From Paracoccaceae bacterium (GTDB lineage Bacteria > Pseudomonadota > Alphaproteobacteria > Rhodobacterales > Rhodobacteraceae): a DNA stretch of 64,000 nt. Under the pieces are notes generated by a model. The model worked only from the letters and a program-made list of their open reading frames with translations. It did no database searches and had not been told where the DNA came from. Below, piece after piece: positions 16,077 to 26,079 of the stretch. Where the stretch lies: the NCBI GenBank assembly GCA_022823605.1, contig JAJEHS010000008.1, positions 363,004 to 427,003 of the forward strand, in the 5' to 3' direction. The position numbers and the translations under genes are program-made. The stretch's first letter is position 1. Each line of letters begins with the position of its first letter.

Positions 16077-19000
16077 TTAGGATTGGGTATCTTCCATTGT
16101 AAATGCTCTTTTCAAGGCATTCAATGTCAATTCTTCTGGTAGTTTACTTAATTCTCCCGTCTGGGTCCACAAGATGGCAGTCTTGATTTTTTTGTCGGGA
16201 TAGATTTTTTCGAGAGCTCTGTGATAGGCTCCCATCTGGCGTAACAACCCTTCGGGTGTTTCATCCACAATGGCGGGTACCAGCCTGTTGGTTTTGAAAT
16301 CTACAGCCAGAACATGATCATCGGCAATCACCAGACGGTCTATGTAGCCAAAAATGGATTTGTTGTCCAATTCGGGGATTTCAGCTGTAATTGCCACTTC
16401 CTCAAGATTGGTTTCGGAAGTATCGAAAAGGAATTTTAAATCCGGATTTTCCAATATGTCAATACTGTTGGCAATCCATTCGCTACGGTCGTTCGTGACG
16501 ATATCCGGATATTTCAAATCAATCAACTGCTTGCCCCTGATCTCCCATTCTGTCCTGGGAATGGCTGGGAGATGTTCCAGAAGGAGATGAATGACAGTTC
16601 CCTTTAACAGTGCGGAATCACTTGTCGTTTCGGTATCAACCTCACCTGACACCACCTTGTCACCACCCAGGTCGGAAGGGGATTCAGAAAGTTTCCCCGG
16701 AGTTTCCCATACGGGTATCTTTTCTACCCAATGAGGCAAAATGATATCTTCAACGTCCTGATCATCGGTGTCCTGATCAGGCTCCATTGGCCAGTTTGCC
16801 GAAACGATCTTATGCCCCAGCTTGTTAGGCATTGAATCGTTCAGGTCAGCACTGAAATCATGGTCCGTATTCGTCATGTTTTTCCCCAAAACCCAGTGAA
16901 TCATTTCAAACCAGTCTTTGATTTCCTCTATGGAATGGGGCAGTTTTTGTCTGGCTTGTACACCACAAATGATCAGCCGTGATTCAGCTCTCGTCAAGGC
17001 CACATAAAGAAGACGAAGGTATTCTTTCCAGTCTTCAGACTCCAGCTTTTTCAATCCCTGGGCAACAGCATTGGTAATTTCGGGTTTGGTTGACCAAAGG
17101 GGAAAGTCATCTTCAGCACAAGGTATAATATTTTTACCGGGATTTCGCAAACTCTTGGTGTCTGGCAATATGACAATGGGCGATTCCAGCCCCTTGGCCC
17201 CATGGACGGTCATTACCCTTATTTCGTCACGGTGCTGTTCCAACTGCCGCTTGATGTTGACTGCATCAGGTTCCAGCCACTCCAGAAACCCGGTTAAGGA
17301 AGGTGTTTCGGAACGTTCATAGTCAAGAGCCTGGAACAAAAGCAGATCAAGAGTTTCCATACAGGAATCACCAAGTCGGGCCACAAACAGTGTTCTGCCT
17401 TCATATACGGTTAAAATTGTTTCCAGAAGATCGTAGGGAGTTTCCTCATCCACACGGGACAAAAGATCCGACAATATTCTGTGGGCCCTGGAAAAATGTT
17501 TGGAACTGTCCTTTCCTGTTTCCAATTCATGCCATAGAGAACCTGAACGATCATGGGCCAATCGAAAGATGTCATCTTCATCAAATCCGAATAGGGGCGA
17601 TTTCAAAACGACCGCCAGGGACAAATCATCCTTTGGTACGGACAGGAACAACAGCAGGGCAAGAAGGTCATTGACTGCCAGATCATCCGACAAAGTAATT
17701 CTGTCTGTTCCTGCCAATGGAAGTTTTGCATTTTTCAACTCCCTGATCAAGGATTTGTATATTTGTCCCCTGCTTTGAACCAGTATCAGAATGTCTCCCG
17801 GCCTCACTGGTCTGGCCTTACCGTCATTGCCGGCGGGAATCATTTCATTGCCGATCATCCCCATTATTTTGCCGACGAGGTTTTGAGCAAGAATCTCTTC
17901 TGGCCTCTTCTCTGGTTGAATGAATTTCGGCAAATGCCAATCCTCTTCTTCAAGGGGGTCCCGTTTGGGTACGAGGGGCCATAATTCCACACAACCCGGC
18001 AATTTGTCATGATAAGCCTTATGGGGTATGAAGCGGGTATAAAACTGCTCTAGAAAGAGTTTCAGATACCCGTCAACCAGACTCAGGATTTCATCCGAGG
18101 AACGAAAGGAAAACTCCAGATCCTCTTCGATGAATCTCCTGCCGCTTTTCTCGAACTTTTCCTTGAAAAAGTCCCGACGCTCACGAAACTTTTCCGGTGC
18201 CGCTCCCTGAAAGCCAAAAATGGATTGTTTTTCATCACCAACTGCAAACACCGTTCTGGAAAGATCTCCCCTTTGACCGGCACCGGATGTGAACTCCTCG
18301 GCCAGAATGGAAACTATTTCCCATTGCTTGGCGTTGACATCCTGTGCTTCATCAACCAGGATGTGATCAATCTCCTCGTCAAGGCGATAGAGAATCCACT
18401 GGGAAATATCCTGATCCCGTAATATATCCAATACCTTGGTCAGTAGATCATCAAAATCCAGCCATGCATTTTTGATTTTTGTTTCCTTATAGGCATCAAG
18501 GATTTTCCCGGCAAACTGATGAAGCAGCAGGGTCTTTCGGGCGCCCTGAAAATTTTCCTCGCTTATTTTGGCCTTCGACAGGTGTTCGGCAAATTTCTCA
18601 AATACGGCAACAAGTGTATCTCCCATCATTTCCTTGGTTCCTTTGGTAGGGAAATTGGCTACCGAATAGGGTTCTTTACTGCCGGGGCCGTTAAGCATAC
18701 ACTTGGCCAATTGAAAGGCTATGATATTGTTATTTTCGGTTTCCAATGCTTCAGCCAGCATTTTCCCTTTCGTTTTGTCGGTTTTGGAACCCTTCAACAG
18801 ATAGGGTATCATGGATTTGATCAGCTGGATGTTTCCCGGGGTTATCGAATTGACGAAACTTGTCTTGTTCCAGCCTTCCGGCACGTCAAATTTTTTCCAG
18901 ATGAAATCCTTGCTGGCCTCTCCCGTGAAATGGTCCCTTTTGTCAAAGATATCCTTGGTGAATTGCTTGAGGTTTTCATAATCCAGATATTTGGAAAGTT

Positions 19001-19529
19001 GTCCCACAATCTCCCTATCTGACTCGACCAGGTCGTTCAGAAGATCAATCTGGATGTTCCTTGATTTGCGATCATCGATTAACTTGAACTGGGGAGAAAC
19101 ACCTGCTTCCAGGGGGAATTGTTTCAACAGGGCGGTAGCAAAGGAATGGAAGGTTTGAATTTTCATGCCCCCGGGTGTTTCGAGGGCCTTGGCAAAGAGG
19201 GTACGAGCTGAATCGAGTTTTTCGGGGGTCAGTGAACTTTCGTCTTCCCCAAGATTCAAAAGCCTGTCCCTGAGGTCTTCATTGGAGAGCATGGCCCAAC
19301 CGCCGAGAGTTTCACCAAGTCGATTGAGCATGTTGGTGGCTGCTGCATTGGTAAAGGTTATGCAAAGTATCTTTTGTGGGGATGTTCCGGCAAGCAGCAG
19401 GCGGACAACCCTGTTGGTCAATACCCGGGTCTTGCCTGAACCGGCATTAGCCAATACCCATGAGGATTCAAGCGGGTTGGCAGCCTTGACCTGAGGCAGG
19501 GTGGCATCGTCAAATCTTCCGCTACTCAT
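16077..19529 (-). CDS. addA: Double-strand break repair helicase-nuclease AddA
   Basis: This 1150-residue UvrD-like helicase with a C-terminal RecB-family nuclease forms the AddAB complex with the next gene and resects DNA ends for recombination. Walker A is LANAGSGKTRVL and motif II is VDEAQDVNAKQW. A late motif is RVMTVHGAKGLESPIV. The C-terminal nuclease shows IFGYIDRLVIADD and LAVDFKTNR. I start at ATG 19529 (MSSGRFDDATL), which overlaps the addB stop by 8 bp. An in-frame extension to 19625 would lie deep in addB. Confidence 0.95.
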   Translation of the reverse strand: MSSGRFDDATLPQVKAANPLESSWVLANAGSGKTRVLTNRVVRLLLAGTSPQKILCITFTNAAATNMLNRLGETLGGWAMLSNEDLRDRLLNLGEDESSLTPEKLDSARTLFAKALETPGGMKIQTFHSFATALLKQFPLEAGVSPQFKLIDDRKSRNIQIDLLNDLVESDREIVGQLSKYLDYENLKQFTKDIFDKRDHFTGEASKDFIWKKFDVPEGWNKTSFVNSITPGNIQLIKSMIPYLLKGSKTDKTKGKMLAEALETENNNIIAFQLAKCMLNGPGSKEPYSVANFPTKGTKEMMGDTLVAVFEKFAEHLSKAKISEENFQGARKTLLLHQFAGKILDAYKETKIKNAWLDFDDLLTKVLDILRDQDISQWILYRLDEEIDHILVDEAQDVNAKQWEIVSILAEEFTSGAGQRGDLSRTVFAVGDEKQSIFGFQGAAPEKFRERRDFFKEKFEKSGRRFIEEDLEFSFRSSDEILSLVDGYLKLFLEQFYTRFIPHKAYHDKLPGCVELWPLVPKRDPLEEEDWHLPKFIQPEKRPEEILAQNLVGKIMGMIGNEMIPAGNDGKARPVRPGDILILVQSRGQIYKSLIRELKNAKLPLAGTDRITLSDDLAVNDLLALLLFLSVPKDDLSLAVVLKSPLFGFDEDDIFRLAHDRSGSLWHELETGKDSSKHFSRAHRILSDLLSRVDEETPYDLLETILTVYEGRTLFVARLGDSCMETLDLLLFQALDYERSETPSLTGFLEWLEPDAVNIKRQLEQHRDEIRVMTVHGAKGLESPIVILPDTKSLRNPGKNIIPCAEDDFPLWSTKPEITNAVAQGLKKLESEDWKEYLRLLYVALTRAESRLIICGVQARQKLPHSIEEIKDWFEMIHWVLGKNMTNTDHDFSADLNDSMPNKLGHKIVSANWPMEPDQDTDDQDVEDIILPHWVEKIPVWETPGKLSESPSDLGGDKVVSGEVDTETTSDSALLKGTVIHLLLEHLPAIPRTEWEIRGKQLIDLKYPDIVTNDRSEWIANSIDILENPDLKFLFDTSETNLEEVAITAEIPELDNKSIFGYIDRLVIADDHVLAVDFKTNRLVPAIVDETPEGLLRQMGAYHRALEKIYPDKKIKTAILWTQTGELSKLPEELTLNALKRAFTMEDTQS

Positions 19530-22482
19530 CACCCACCCGTTGAAATAGCGGTTCATCGGTGTCTTCCCACTCACCATATCTGGCAAGATGGTCATAATCA
19601 TTGGATTGGGTCCCCACACCTCCATATCGTCGAGAGATATAACCTGTTGTTGGGTTCTGGTAGAGTACGACCAGATTCTGGAATCTTTTCCAGTCTCTCA
19701 TGAAGGTATCTTCACCGGATTTGTTCCACCGCTCAACCTCCCGCAATTCAGGTTTTCTGCCAATACCGATATATGCTGCCCTTGAAACGGTACCTCCAAC
19801 CATCTCATCAAAGGCTCCCTTTTCCGCCATGATGGCTTGCAGGGGGATTTGTTTTTCGTAGAGGACAATTTGCTTGGTACTGGGGATTGCTCCGGATTTG
19901 TAATCGAAAAGATGCCAACAGTCGGCCGGTTCATGCTCCACATCTATCCGGTCACATTTAGCTGTGAGGGTAAAATCGAGGTTCTCGAAGTAATGTTTTC
20001 CCAAGACCTCAATGATCTCCGGCTCTGTTTTGGTGCGAAGTGTTTTTTCGATTTTCAAAAGTTCCTTTGCGTTATGCTCCAGAGTTGACAACCAGACTTC
20101 CTCTACGACCGGTAGTGTACCGGTGTTGCTCAAGACTTCTCTGGCAATATCCATAAGCTTTTCGGTTTCAACCTCATCCTGATCGTCATCAAAAACTGCC
20201 ATGAACTGTTCCATGATCGTATGGAGCTTGATACCCCTCAAGAGGTAACTGGGTTCCACTTTCAGGCGATAAACAGGCTTGAATTTCAGGATGTCCCTGG
20301 CATAAATGGCGTAAGGATCGGTTATTAGTGTCCTGACCGCAGTCACACTGATTTTTTTAGGACGGGAAATGAGTGGTGGGGATGGTTGTGGTCTGGAATA
20401 GGGAATTTGCCTAGTTCGGGGTTTTTCAAATTTTTCTGCCAGTTGCAACCATTGTTCTCCTCGGGCTTTCATGCCTTCCAAGGCTGAAATCCCCTCGGGA
20501 TCAAGTCCGGCCAGCAGGTTTTTCAAACGGCTGAGCCATCTCGATGGAGTTGTCGGATCACCATCACCAAGGGTGCTTCTGGAAAGTATCACTTCCTTGC
20601 AAGAAACAATTTGTTGAAAGTCATGTGCCATCAAGCCAATCCGGGTCTCGGGCAAATTCAAGCCAATCTGGTTGCGAAGGTTCCGATTCAACCAGGGGTC
20701 CTGGCCTGGGAATCTGGGCCATGAACCTTCATTCATGCCTCCGGCAATCAACAAATCCGGTGACTGCATGCGGGCATCTTCAGTATTCCAGAAATACAGG
20801 TTGGGTGTGGTTTCAGCGGAATTCGATATCTGTATTTCACTGGCCAGCCCTTGAAAAAGCTCGGTGTATTCATTTGAAGAGATGGTTCCGGGTATGGAAG
20901 AGGCCCTCCAAATCCTGTTGAATAGATTATCTATCTGCTTGGTTGTCCGGTCACCGGTTTCCCAAAACAATGCCGATTGACCACCGGGACCTTCTGCCAA
21001 ATTTGCTGCAATTGCCTTGTGGAGGCCAACATATTTTTCCAGTGTACCTTCGGAGGCTTGTTCAAGCTTGTCTATATTGTCTTTGAACCAATTGAACCAT
21101 TCCAGCGCGCCTTCTTCCTGCTTGCCTCGCGACCAACTGTAAGTCTGTTTCATGGGATCGTATTCCGGACCCTTGGAGCGAATGAAATATTCAAGGTCCG
21201 AAGCGAGCTCCTTGTGTTTTTTCTGGTCGGGGCCAGAATTGGTCAGGGGATGTTTCAACAGTGCGACAAACTCTTCGGGACTGGCTTCCCTGCCCATTAA
21301 ATTTGCAATACTTTGCAAAAAATTGCCTAGGGAAGTTTGTAGCAAATTGTCATTCCGGGAGTTTCTGGGATTGATATTCCATTTTTTGAGAGTTGCCTTA
21401 ACCCTCCTTATCAAGGATCTGTCTGGAGTAACCAGTGCAGCAGTCCTGTTATCTTCCAGGGCTTTTTTCATCTGCAAGGCGATGGTGACTGCTTCAATCC
21501 TCAAGGATGGAGCCTCGACCAAGGTCAATCCTTCCGTTGCCTCCTTCAGATTGGCAAGTTTTGGTCCCTCCGATTGCCATTGGTTGGTAACTGGCGCAGG
21601 TCGCAAGGCAAGGGAAATCAGGGAATTGCGGGGGAGATTTCGTTCAATATCCCCGGTCCAGTGAGGAATATCCCCTGGTAACATGCCCAGATTGGTGGCA
21701 AGTTGATAAAACCTGTACTGGGGGTGGTCAACTTGGAATGTTTTGCTTGCCATCTTTTCCCAAACATCTGCTGGCAGATCAAAATCAAAGCTGGGAAGTA
21801 CCAGTGCCCCCTGGGGCAGAGTTGCCACCTTTTGCATAAAGTATTGGGTTGCTCCGACCGAACCCGTGGAACCAGCTACGATGACGGGGTGTTCTGGCGG
21901 ATTGGTTTCCCAACTTGAAACAAGGGCATCGATGACCAGCCTGAGCCTTGCCTCCTCACTCGGTGTGTTCGAGGTTTTAACAAAACCGGTAAGGATTTCC
22001 AGGAATTTCAGGCTTTCCTTCCAATGCGAGGACAAGTTGGTTTGATCGACTTCCCTGAGCTCATCAGGGCCAATATTTTCCTCGTTGAGTTCCTGTAATA
22101 GGGATTCTAGTGATTTGGTAAGTTCATACTGGGCCAAATGGGAGGCAAACCGATGGTCCTTTTCAAGCAATTTCTTGATGATTTGCATCAGTTCCAAACG
22201 TATGCGGAGGGTTGATGCCGGCAGAGGTATTGCCGGGAATCTGGCATCCCTTTTCAAATCGGTAAGTAGGGACAGTTTGGGGATAAAAGTATTCTTGTGC
22301 TCAATGAATCTGGCAATAACAGCCTGCCTCAGACTATTCGTGGTGAGGTAAATTTCCACCTGGGCCATGCCCTCGGGGTTGGCATCCTTCATTCTATCAA
22401 GAAGCCCATCAACAAAGACATGGGCAAAATCACAACCCGGATGAACTGCGAATACTCTGGGATTGTTTTGCGAAGTGAACAT
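19522..22482 (-). CDS. addB: Double-strand break repair protein AddB
   Basis: A 986-residue partner of AddA. As in alphaproteobacterial AddB, the N-terminus has an inactive helicase-like fold without a clear Walker A. The C-terminus carries a RecB-type nuclease (AKCDRIDVEHE, WHLFDYKSG). The region LLIAGGMNEGSWP is a family landmark. It is translationally coupled to addA by an 8-bp overlap. A 124-bp gap separates it from murU upstream. Confidence 0.93.
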   Translation of the reverse strand: MFTSQNNPRVFAVHPGCDFAHVFVDGLLDRMKDANPEGMAQVEIYLTTNSLRQAVIARFIEHKNTFIPKLSLLTDLKRDARFPAIPLPASTLRIRLELMQIIKKLLEKDHRFASHLAQYELTKSLESLLQELNEENIGPDELREVDQTNLSSHWKESLKFLEILTGFVKTSNTPSEEARLRLVIDALVSSWETNPPEHPVIVAGSTGSVGATQYFMQKVATLPQGALVLPSFDFDLPADVWEKMASKTFQVDHPQYRFYQLATNLGMLPGDIPHWTGDIERNLPRNSLISLALRPAPVTNQWQSEGPKLANLKEATEGLTLVEAPSLRIEAVTIALQMKKALEDNRTAALVTPDRSLIRRVKATLKKWNINPRNSRNDNLLQTSLGNFLQSIANLMGREASPEEFVALLKHPLTNSGPDQKKHKELASDLEYFIRSKGPEYDPMKQTYSWSRGKQEEGALEWFNWFKDNIDKLEQASEGTLEKYVGLHKAIAANLAEGPGGQSALFWETGDRTTKQIDNLFNRIWRASSIPGTISSNEYTELFQGLASEIQISNSAETTPNLYFWNTEDARMQSPDLLIAGGMNEGSWPRFPGQDPWLNRNLRNQIGLNLPETRIGLMAHDFQQIVSCKEVILSRSTLGDGDPTTPSRWLSRLKNLLAGLDPEGISALEGMKARGEQWLQLAEKFEKPRTRQIPYSRPQPSPPLISRPKKISVTAVRTLITDPYAIYARDILKFKPVYRLKVEPSYLLRGIKLHTIMEQFMAVFDDDQDEVETEKLMDIAREVLSNTGTLPVVEEVWLSTLEHNAKELLKIEKTLRTKTEPEIIEVLGKHYFENLDFTLTAKCDRIDVEHEPADCWHLFDYKSGAIPSTKQIVLYEKQIPLQAIMAEKGAFDEMVGGTVSRAAYIGIGRKPELREVERWNKSGEDTFMRDWKRFQNLVVLYQNPTTGYISRRYGGVGTQSNDYDHLARYGEWEDTDEPLFQRVGDE

Positions 22483-22606
22483 TTAGGCTGAAATCGGGGT
22501 TAAGCAGATGAGTATAAATTTGGTTTCAAGTGATTTGAGGCAAGTTGGTACATATTGAAGAAGTAAGATTTTGGTCAATTCTCATGGAATGAAAAGCCAT
22601 TCGGTT

Positions 22607-23275
22607 TCATAATATCTTTCTTATGGTTTCAATACCATAAGGTGTATCAATTACTGCCCATTTTCCATCATAAATCAAACCCTTTATTCTTTTATTGTGG
22701 ATCAATCGGTCCCAGATCACATTGAGGGAAAACACCCTGCCAAACTCACTGCTTATTACCGAAGGGCTGATCAACTGGGCACCAAGGTAAACCAGTCCGG
22801 AGTCTTGATTTGATCTTCTTGTCAGATTGCCACCGGAATCTATGACAAAATCACCCTTGCCCTGATATCCAAAGGTATTCTTCCTGGTACCCAAAACCAA
22901 AAGGGCATCCATTTCCTGTTCATTCCAGTAATCGGCAAGCAGGGACAGTGGATTTTGACCAAACCAGTAATTATCGGAATTCAAGGTATATACCGGATTG
23001 GTACCGAGATGAGGGAGGGCATTGAGCAATCCACCACCTGTATCCAGTATATCCGGTTCTTCGATAATTACCTTGGCCGTGGAATGGGAAGCCAGATGAT
23101 CCACGATTCTGTGGGCGAGATAATGGGCATTGACAACAATGTTGGTGATGCCAGCCTCTCTGGTCACGTCCAGAGCATGGTCCAGAAGTGTCGTTTTGCC
23201 TACCTTGATCAGGGGCTTGGGGTCATCCTTGACCAAATTTGCCAAACGGGTTCCAAAACCCGCCGCGAAAATCAT
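22607..23275 (-). CDS. murU: N-acetylmuramate-1-phosphate uridylyltransferase (MurU-like)
   Basis: A 222-residue nucleotidyltransferase with the sugar-nucleotide signature FAAGFGTRL...DDPKPLIKV at its start. It also has LNSDNYWFG (metal site) and IIEEPDILDTGGGLLNAL. Next to amgK it is predicted to make UDP-MurNAc from recycled muramate 1-phosphate, bypassing de novo synthesis. The first ATG lies unusually close to the nucleotide loop, and the frame upstream is closed by the amgK stop six codons earlier. Mannose-1-phosphate guanylyltransferase is the alternative reading. Confidence 0.82.
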   Translation of the reverse strand: MIFAAGFGTRLANLVKDDPKPLIKVGKTTLLDHALDVTREAGITNIVVNAHYLAHRIVDHLASHSTAKVIIEEPDILDTGGGLLNALPHLGTNPVYTLNSDNYWFGQNPLSLLADYWNEQEMDALLVLGTRKNTFGYQGKGDFVIDSGGNLTRRSNQDSGLVYLGAQLISPSVISSEFGRVFSLNVIWDRLIHNKRIKGLIYDGKWAVIDTPYGIETIRKIL

Positions 23276-23293
23276 TGCCGAATGTGGTTTGAT

Positions 23294-24319
23294 TTAAGTA
23301 CTCCTCAGCTTGTCCAGGTTTTCAGGGGTTGGTGGTGGTAGATTGTTCATGATAAACGAGGTAAGGCCGGGCAAGTCGGCAGTTTCCAGATCCCCCATGA
23401 GGTAATCCCAGACTCGGGGAATGTAATCCAGATACCAGGATTTTGAATCTCGAATGGACAAGCGAGCAAATACGCCCAGAATCCGCAGGTTTCTCTGGAT
23501 ACCTGAAATCGCCACCCCTTTCTTGACCAAGGCAAGAGGATCGCCTGTAAGTTCGGAATACCTGTGCAAAAGCTCCTCTTTCAAAGCGGTGGAAATATCC
23601 CTGCGGGCATCTTCCAGCAGGGAGACCAGGTCATAGGACGATTGACCGATTGAACCATCCTGAAAATCAATCAATCCCACCCTTTCTTGATCAGACCGCT
23701 CTGGTAACCAGAAAAGGTTTTCGGCATGGTAATCCCTGTGAATGAACACTTGCCTCTCGTTCAAACCGGAAATGGCTCCAGCGACCAAATCCCTCAGCTG
23801 GTTTACTTTTCTTTCGTTTACCTCCACTCCGGATATATACCGTGCATACCATGTTAGGGATAGAGCCGACAGTTCACCCTGGATTTGAGGGGCGTAATTT
23901 GGGACATGTGGAGGAGGGACCTTTTGTCTCAGTGCAACCAATATTTCCAGTGCAACCTGATAGATTTCGTACTCCAATTCTGGTTGCTTGACGAGGAGGG
24001 AACTGAAAAGGTCATCACCCAGATCTTCTATGATCAGGAATCCTCCAGTGGTGTCTTTGGCCAGGATTTTGGGTGAACTGAAACCCTGTTCAATCAGGTA
24101 CTCTGAAATACCGATAAAGGGATCGAGGGGTCCGCAGGAACCGATGGGAGCATCCATCAGCACTGCCGTTTTACTACCGGAAGAAAGCCGGAAATACTTT
24201 CTTGGGGAGGCATCCCCGGCCAGCATGACAATTCCCCAATTGTTCCAACCTTTTTCCTCCAGAAAACGTCTTCTTTCCTGTGTTCGATTATTCAAGTGCC
24301 CTCGCGATTCTATGGGCAT
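23294..24319 (-). CDS. amgK: Anomeric MurNAc/GlcNAc kinase (AmgK-like phosphotransferase)
   Basis: A 341-residue protein of the aminoglycoside phosphotransferase fold. FIHRDYHAENLFWL is the catalytic loop (HRDxxxxN) and GLIDFQDGSIG the metal-binding DFQD motif. ASPRKYFRLSSG is near the ATP loop. With tsaE upstream and murU downstream it fits the known peptidoglycan-recycling cluster. The start overlaps tsaE by 32 bp. A TTG at 24295 is a possible later start that would shorten the overlap. Confidence 0.85.
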   Translation of the reverse strand: MPIESRGHLNNRTQERRRFLEEKGWNNWGIVMLAGDASPRKYFRLSSGSKTAVLMDAPIGSCGPLDPFIGISEYLIEQGFSSPKILAKDTTGGFLIIEDLGDDLFSSLLVKQPELEYEIYQVALEILVALRQKVPPPHVPNYAPQIQGELSALSLTWYARYISGVEVNERKVNQLRDLVAGAISGLNERQVFIHRDYHAENLFWLPERSDQERVGLIDFQDGSIGQSSYDLVSLLEDARRDISTALKEELLHRYSELTGDPLALVKKGVAISGIQRNLRILGVFARLSIRDSKSWYLDYIPRVWDYLMGDLETADLPGLTSFIMNNLPPPTPENLDKLRST

Positions 24320-24761
24320 ATTTTGAATCTTTGGTCGTAAAGGTCAAGCGTCTTCCGGATTTAAAGCTGGTCATTGGTTCAAAGGAGACTTCAATATGAT
24401 TGTCGGGAGTAAATCGACCCAATTTCTCGCCCCACTCAATTATGCAGAGGGAAGTTTCAAAGGCTTCTTCCAAACCGAGTTCAATTATTTCAAGTTCCGA
24501 TTCAATTCTGTAGAGGTCAACATGCCAGATTTCAAATTCTTCGGTTTCATAACCCTGTACAAGGGTAAAGGTTGGGGAAGGAATGTCTTCCTCACTACCT
24601 GATTTGGCCAAAAGCGAGGAAATGATGGCTCTGGCAAATACTGATTTCCCAGCCCCAATAGGTCCATTTAACAGCAGTACCATGCCCGCTTCCAAATATG
24701 GTAAAAGCTTTATCGCGATTTCCTGCGTGTGCGATTCAGTTTCAGATACAAGTGATATCAT
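24288..24761 (-). CDS. tsaE: tRNA t6A ATPase subunit TsaE
   Basis: A 157-residue P-loop ATPase required with TsaB and TsaD for N6-threonylcarbamoyladenosine at position 37 of ANN-decoding tRNAs. Motifs: LNGPIGAGKSVFARAI (Walker A), SPTFTLVQGYE, WHVDLYRIES and IIEWGEKLG. tsaD lies about 4 kb away in this window. It is the first gene of the amgK-murU run. Confidence 0.94.
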   Translation of the reverse strand: MISLVSETESHTQEIAIKLLPYLEAGMVLLLNGPIGAGKSVFARAIISSLLAKSGSEEDIPSPTFTLVQGYETEEFEIWHVDLYRIESELEIIELGLEEAFETSLCIIEWGEKLGRFTPDNHIEVSFEPMTSFKSGRRLTFTTKDSKYAHRIARALE

Positions 24762-24835
24762 GTAACCCTTAAATCATGCATGTCTTCCCCGAGCTATTCT
24801 ATGATATATCTCTGCCATTTTACTCTTGATGACAA

Positions 24836-25810
24836 TCACCCCCGACCATGTGGTGCATACCAGTCAATTTCTGGTGCGATGGGGACAATACGGGTTGGGT
24901 TGATGGTATCGTGGCTTTGATAGTAATGTTGACGGGCATGGTTCATATTGACCGTATCGTCTATTCCCGGCCATTGAAAAAGATCACGGGAATAAGCCCA
25001 CAAATTCGGATAATCAACAATTCGCTTGAGAGAACATTTGAAATGACCGACATAGATACTATCAAACCGATACAGTGTTGGGAATAGTCTCCAATCCGCT
25101 TCGGTCGGTTGTTCTCCCATCAAAAAACGCTTGGTTGCAAGTTGCTCATCCAGCCAATCCAATGTTTCAAACAGGGGATGAACTGCATTCTCGTAGGCAA
25201 CTTGTGTTGTAGCAAAACCGGCTTTGTAAACCCCGTTGTTGACCGTGCTGTAAATTCGTTCATTAACCTTGTCAATTTCCTGACGATGTTGTTCCGGGTA
25301 ATAGTCACCCTCCTTTGCTCCAGTATCATCAAAGGCACTGTTCAACATTCGAATGATTTCCGAGGATTCATTGGACACGATTGTGTCTGTCTTCCTATCC
25401 CATAGTATTGGTACGGTTACACGTCCGGAATATTTTGGATCAGCCCTAGTGTAGATTTGATGCGCAAATTCAAAGTCAAAGAGGTGATCACCAACAATTC
25501 CTTCATCATCAATTTGGAAGGTCCAGCCATTTTCAGCCATATACCAGTGGACAAATGATACGCCAATGTGATCTTTAAGTCCTTTCAACTTGCGATATAT
25601 CAGGACCCGATGTACCCAGGGACAGGCATAGCTCGCATATAGGTGATAACGACCGGGTTCTGCCTTGAATCCTCCTTGACCGCTTGGCCCTACGGATCCA
25701 TCCTTCGTTATCCAGTTTCGGAATTGGGATATGCTTCGAACAAATTTGCCATCAGTAGATTTAGTGTCATACCACTGATCAAACCAAACCCCATCAACTA
25801 ATCTTCCCAT
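24836..25810 (-). CDS. Glutathionyl-hydroquinone reductase-like GST
   Basis: A 324-residue protein of the Xi-class glutathione transferase family (YqjG/PcpF-like), which reduces glutathionyl-hydroquinones. The catalytic Cys is in YASYACPWVHRVLIYRKLKG. ESSEIIRMLN is the glutathione-binding segment, and the C-terminal helical domain includes TEADWRLFPTLYRFD. I start at ATG 25810 because AAGGA lies 7 bp upstream; two TTG codons precede it in frame. Monocistronic. Confidence 0.9.
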   Translation of the reverse strand: MGRLVDGVWFDQWYDTKSTDGKFVRSISQFRNWITKDGSVGPSGQGGFKAEPGRYHLYASYACPWVHRVLIYRKLKGLKDHIGVSFVHWYMAENGWTFQIDDEGIVGDHLFDFEFAHQIYTRADPKYSGRVTVPILWDRKTDTIVSNESSEIIRMLNSAFDDTGAKEGDYYPEQHRQEIDKVNERIYSTVNNGVYKAGFATTQVAYENAVHPLFETLDWLDEQLATKRFLMGEQPTEADWRLFPTLYRFDSIYVGHFKCSLKRIVDYPNLWAYSRDLFQWPGIDDTVNMNHARQHYYQSHDTINPTRIVPIAPEIDWYAPHGRG

Positions 25811-25938
25811 CAACAAATCCTTAAATTAAAATTATACACAACCCGGAATGTTTTCAGACAAGTCGAAAGAATTAAAAGTGGAACATCATATTATCAAGTC
25901 ACTGTGGATACTGACCTTCCTGTTTCAACGAAAATCTT

Positions 25939-26004
25939 CAAGGACAATCCTTGCAAACCAGACCGAGAAGTCTCGGGATAAATTATAGGTCAAGAGTTAC
26001 TCTT
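25939..26004 (+). promoter_or_regulatory. Hairpin-rich leader upstream of ahcY
   Basis: Three short perfect hairpins follow one another before ahcY: CAAGGA-CAA-TCCTTG (25939-25953), CCGA with TCGG (25963-25976), and AAGAG-TTA-CTCTT (25992-26004). The arrangement could be a structured 5' leader. It does not match the SAH or SAM-II riboswitch consensus as I know them. Confidence 0.3.
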
Positions 26005-26079
26005 CCTTAGGAGGTTTCATTTTCAACTGCTTGGATTATATTTATCAGTTCCAGTAGATACCAAGCGGAGGTGACACCC

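Noticed and set aside
25939..26004. SAH or SAM-II riboswitch
   Set aside because: The hairpins do not carry the conserved residues of either class that I can recall; only generic structure is claimed.
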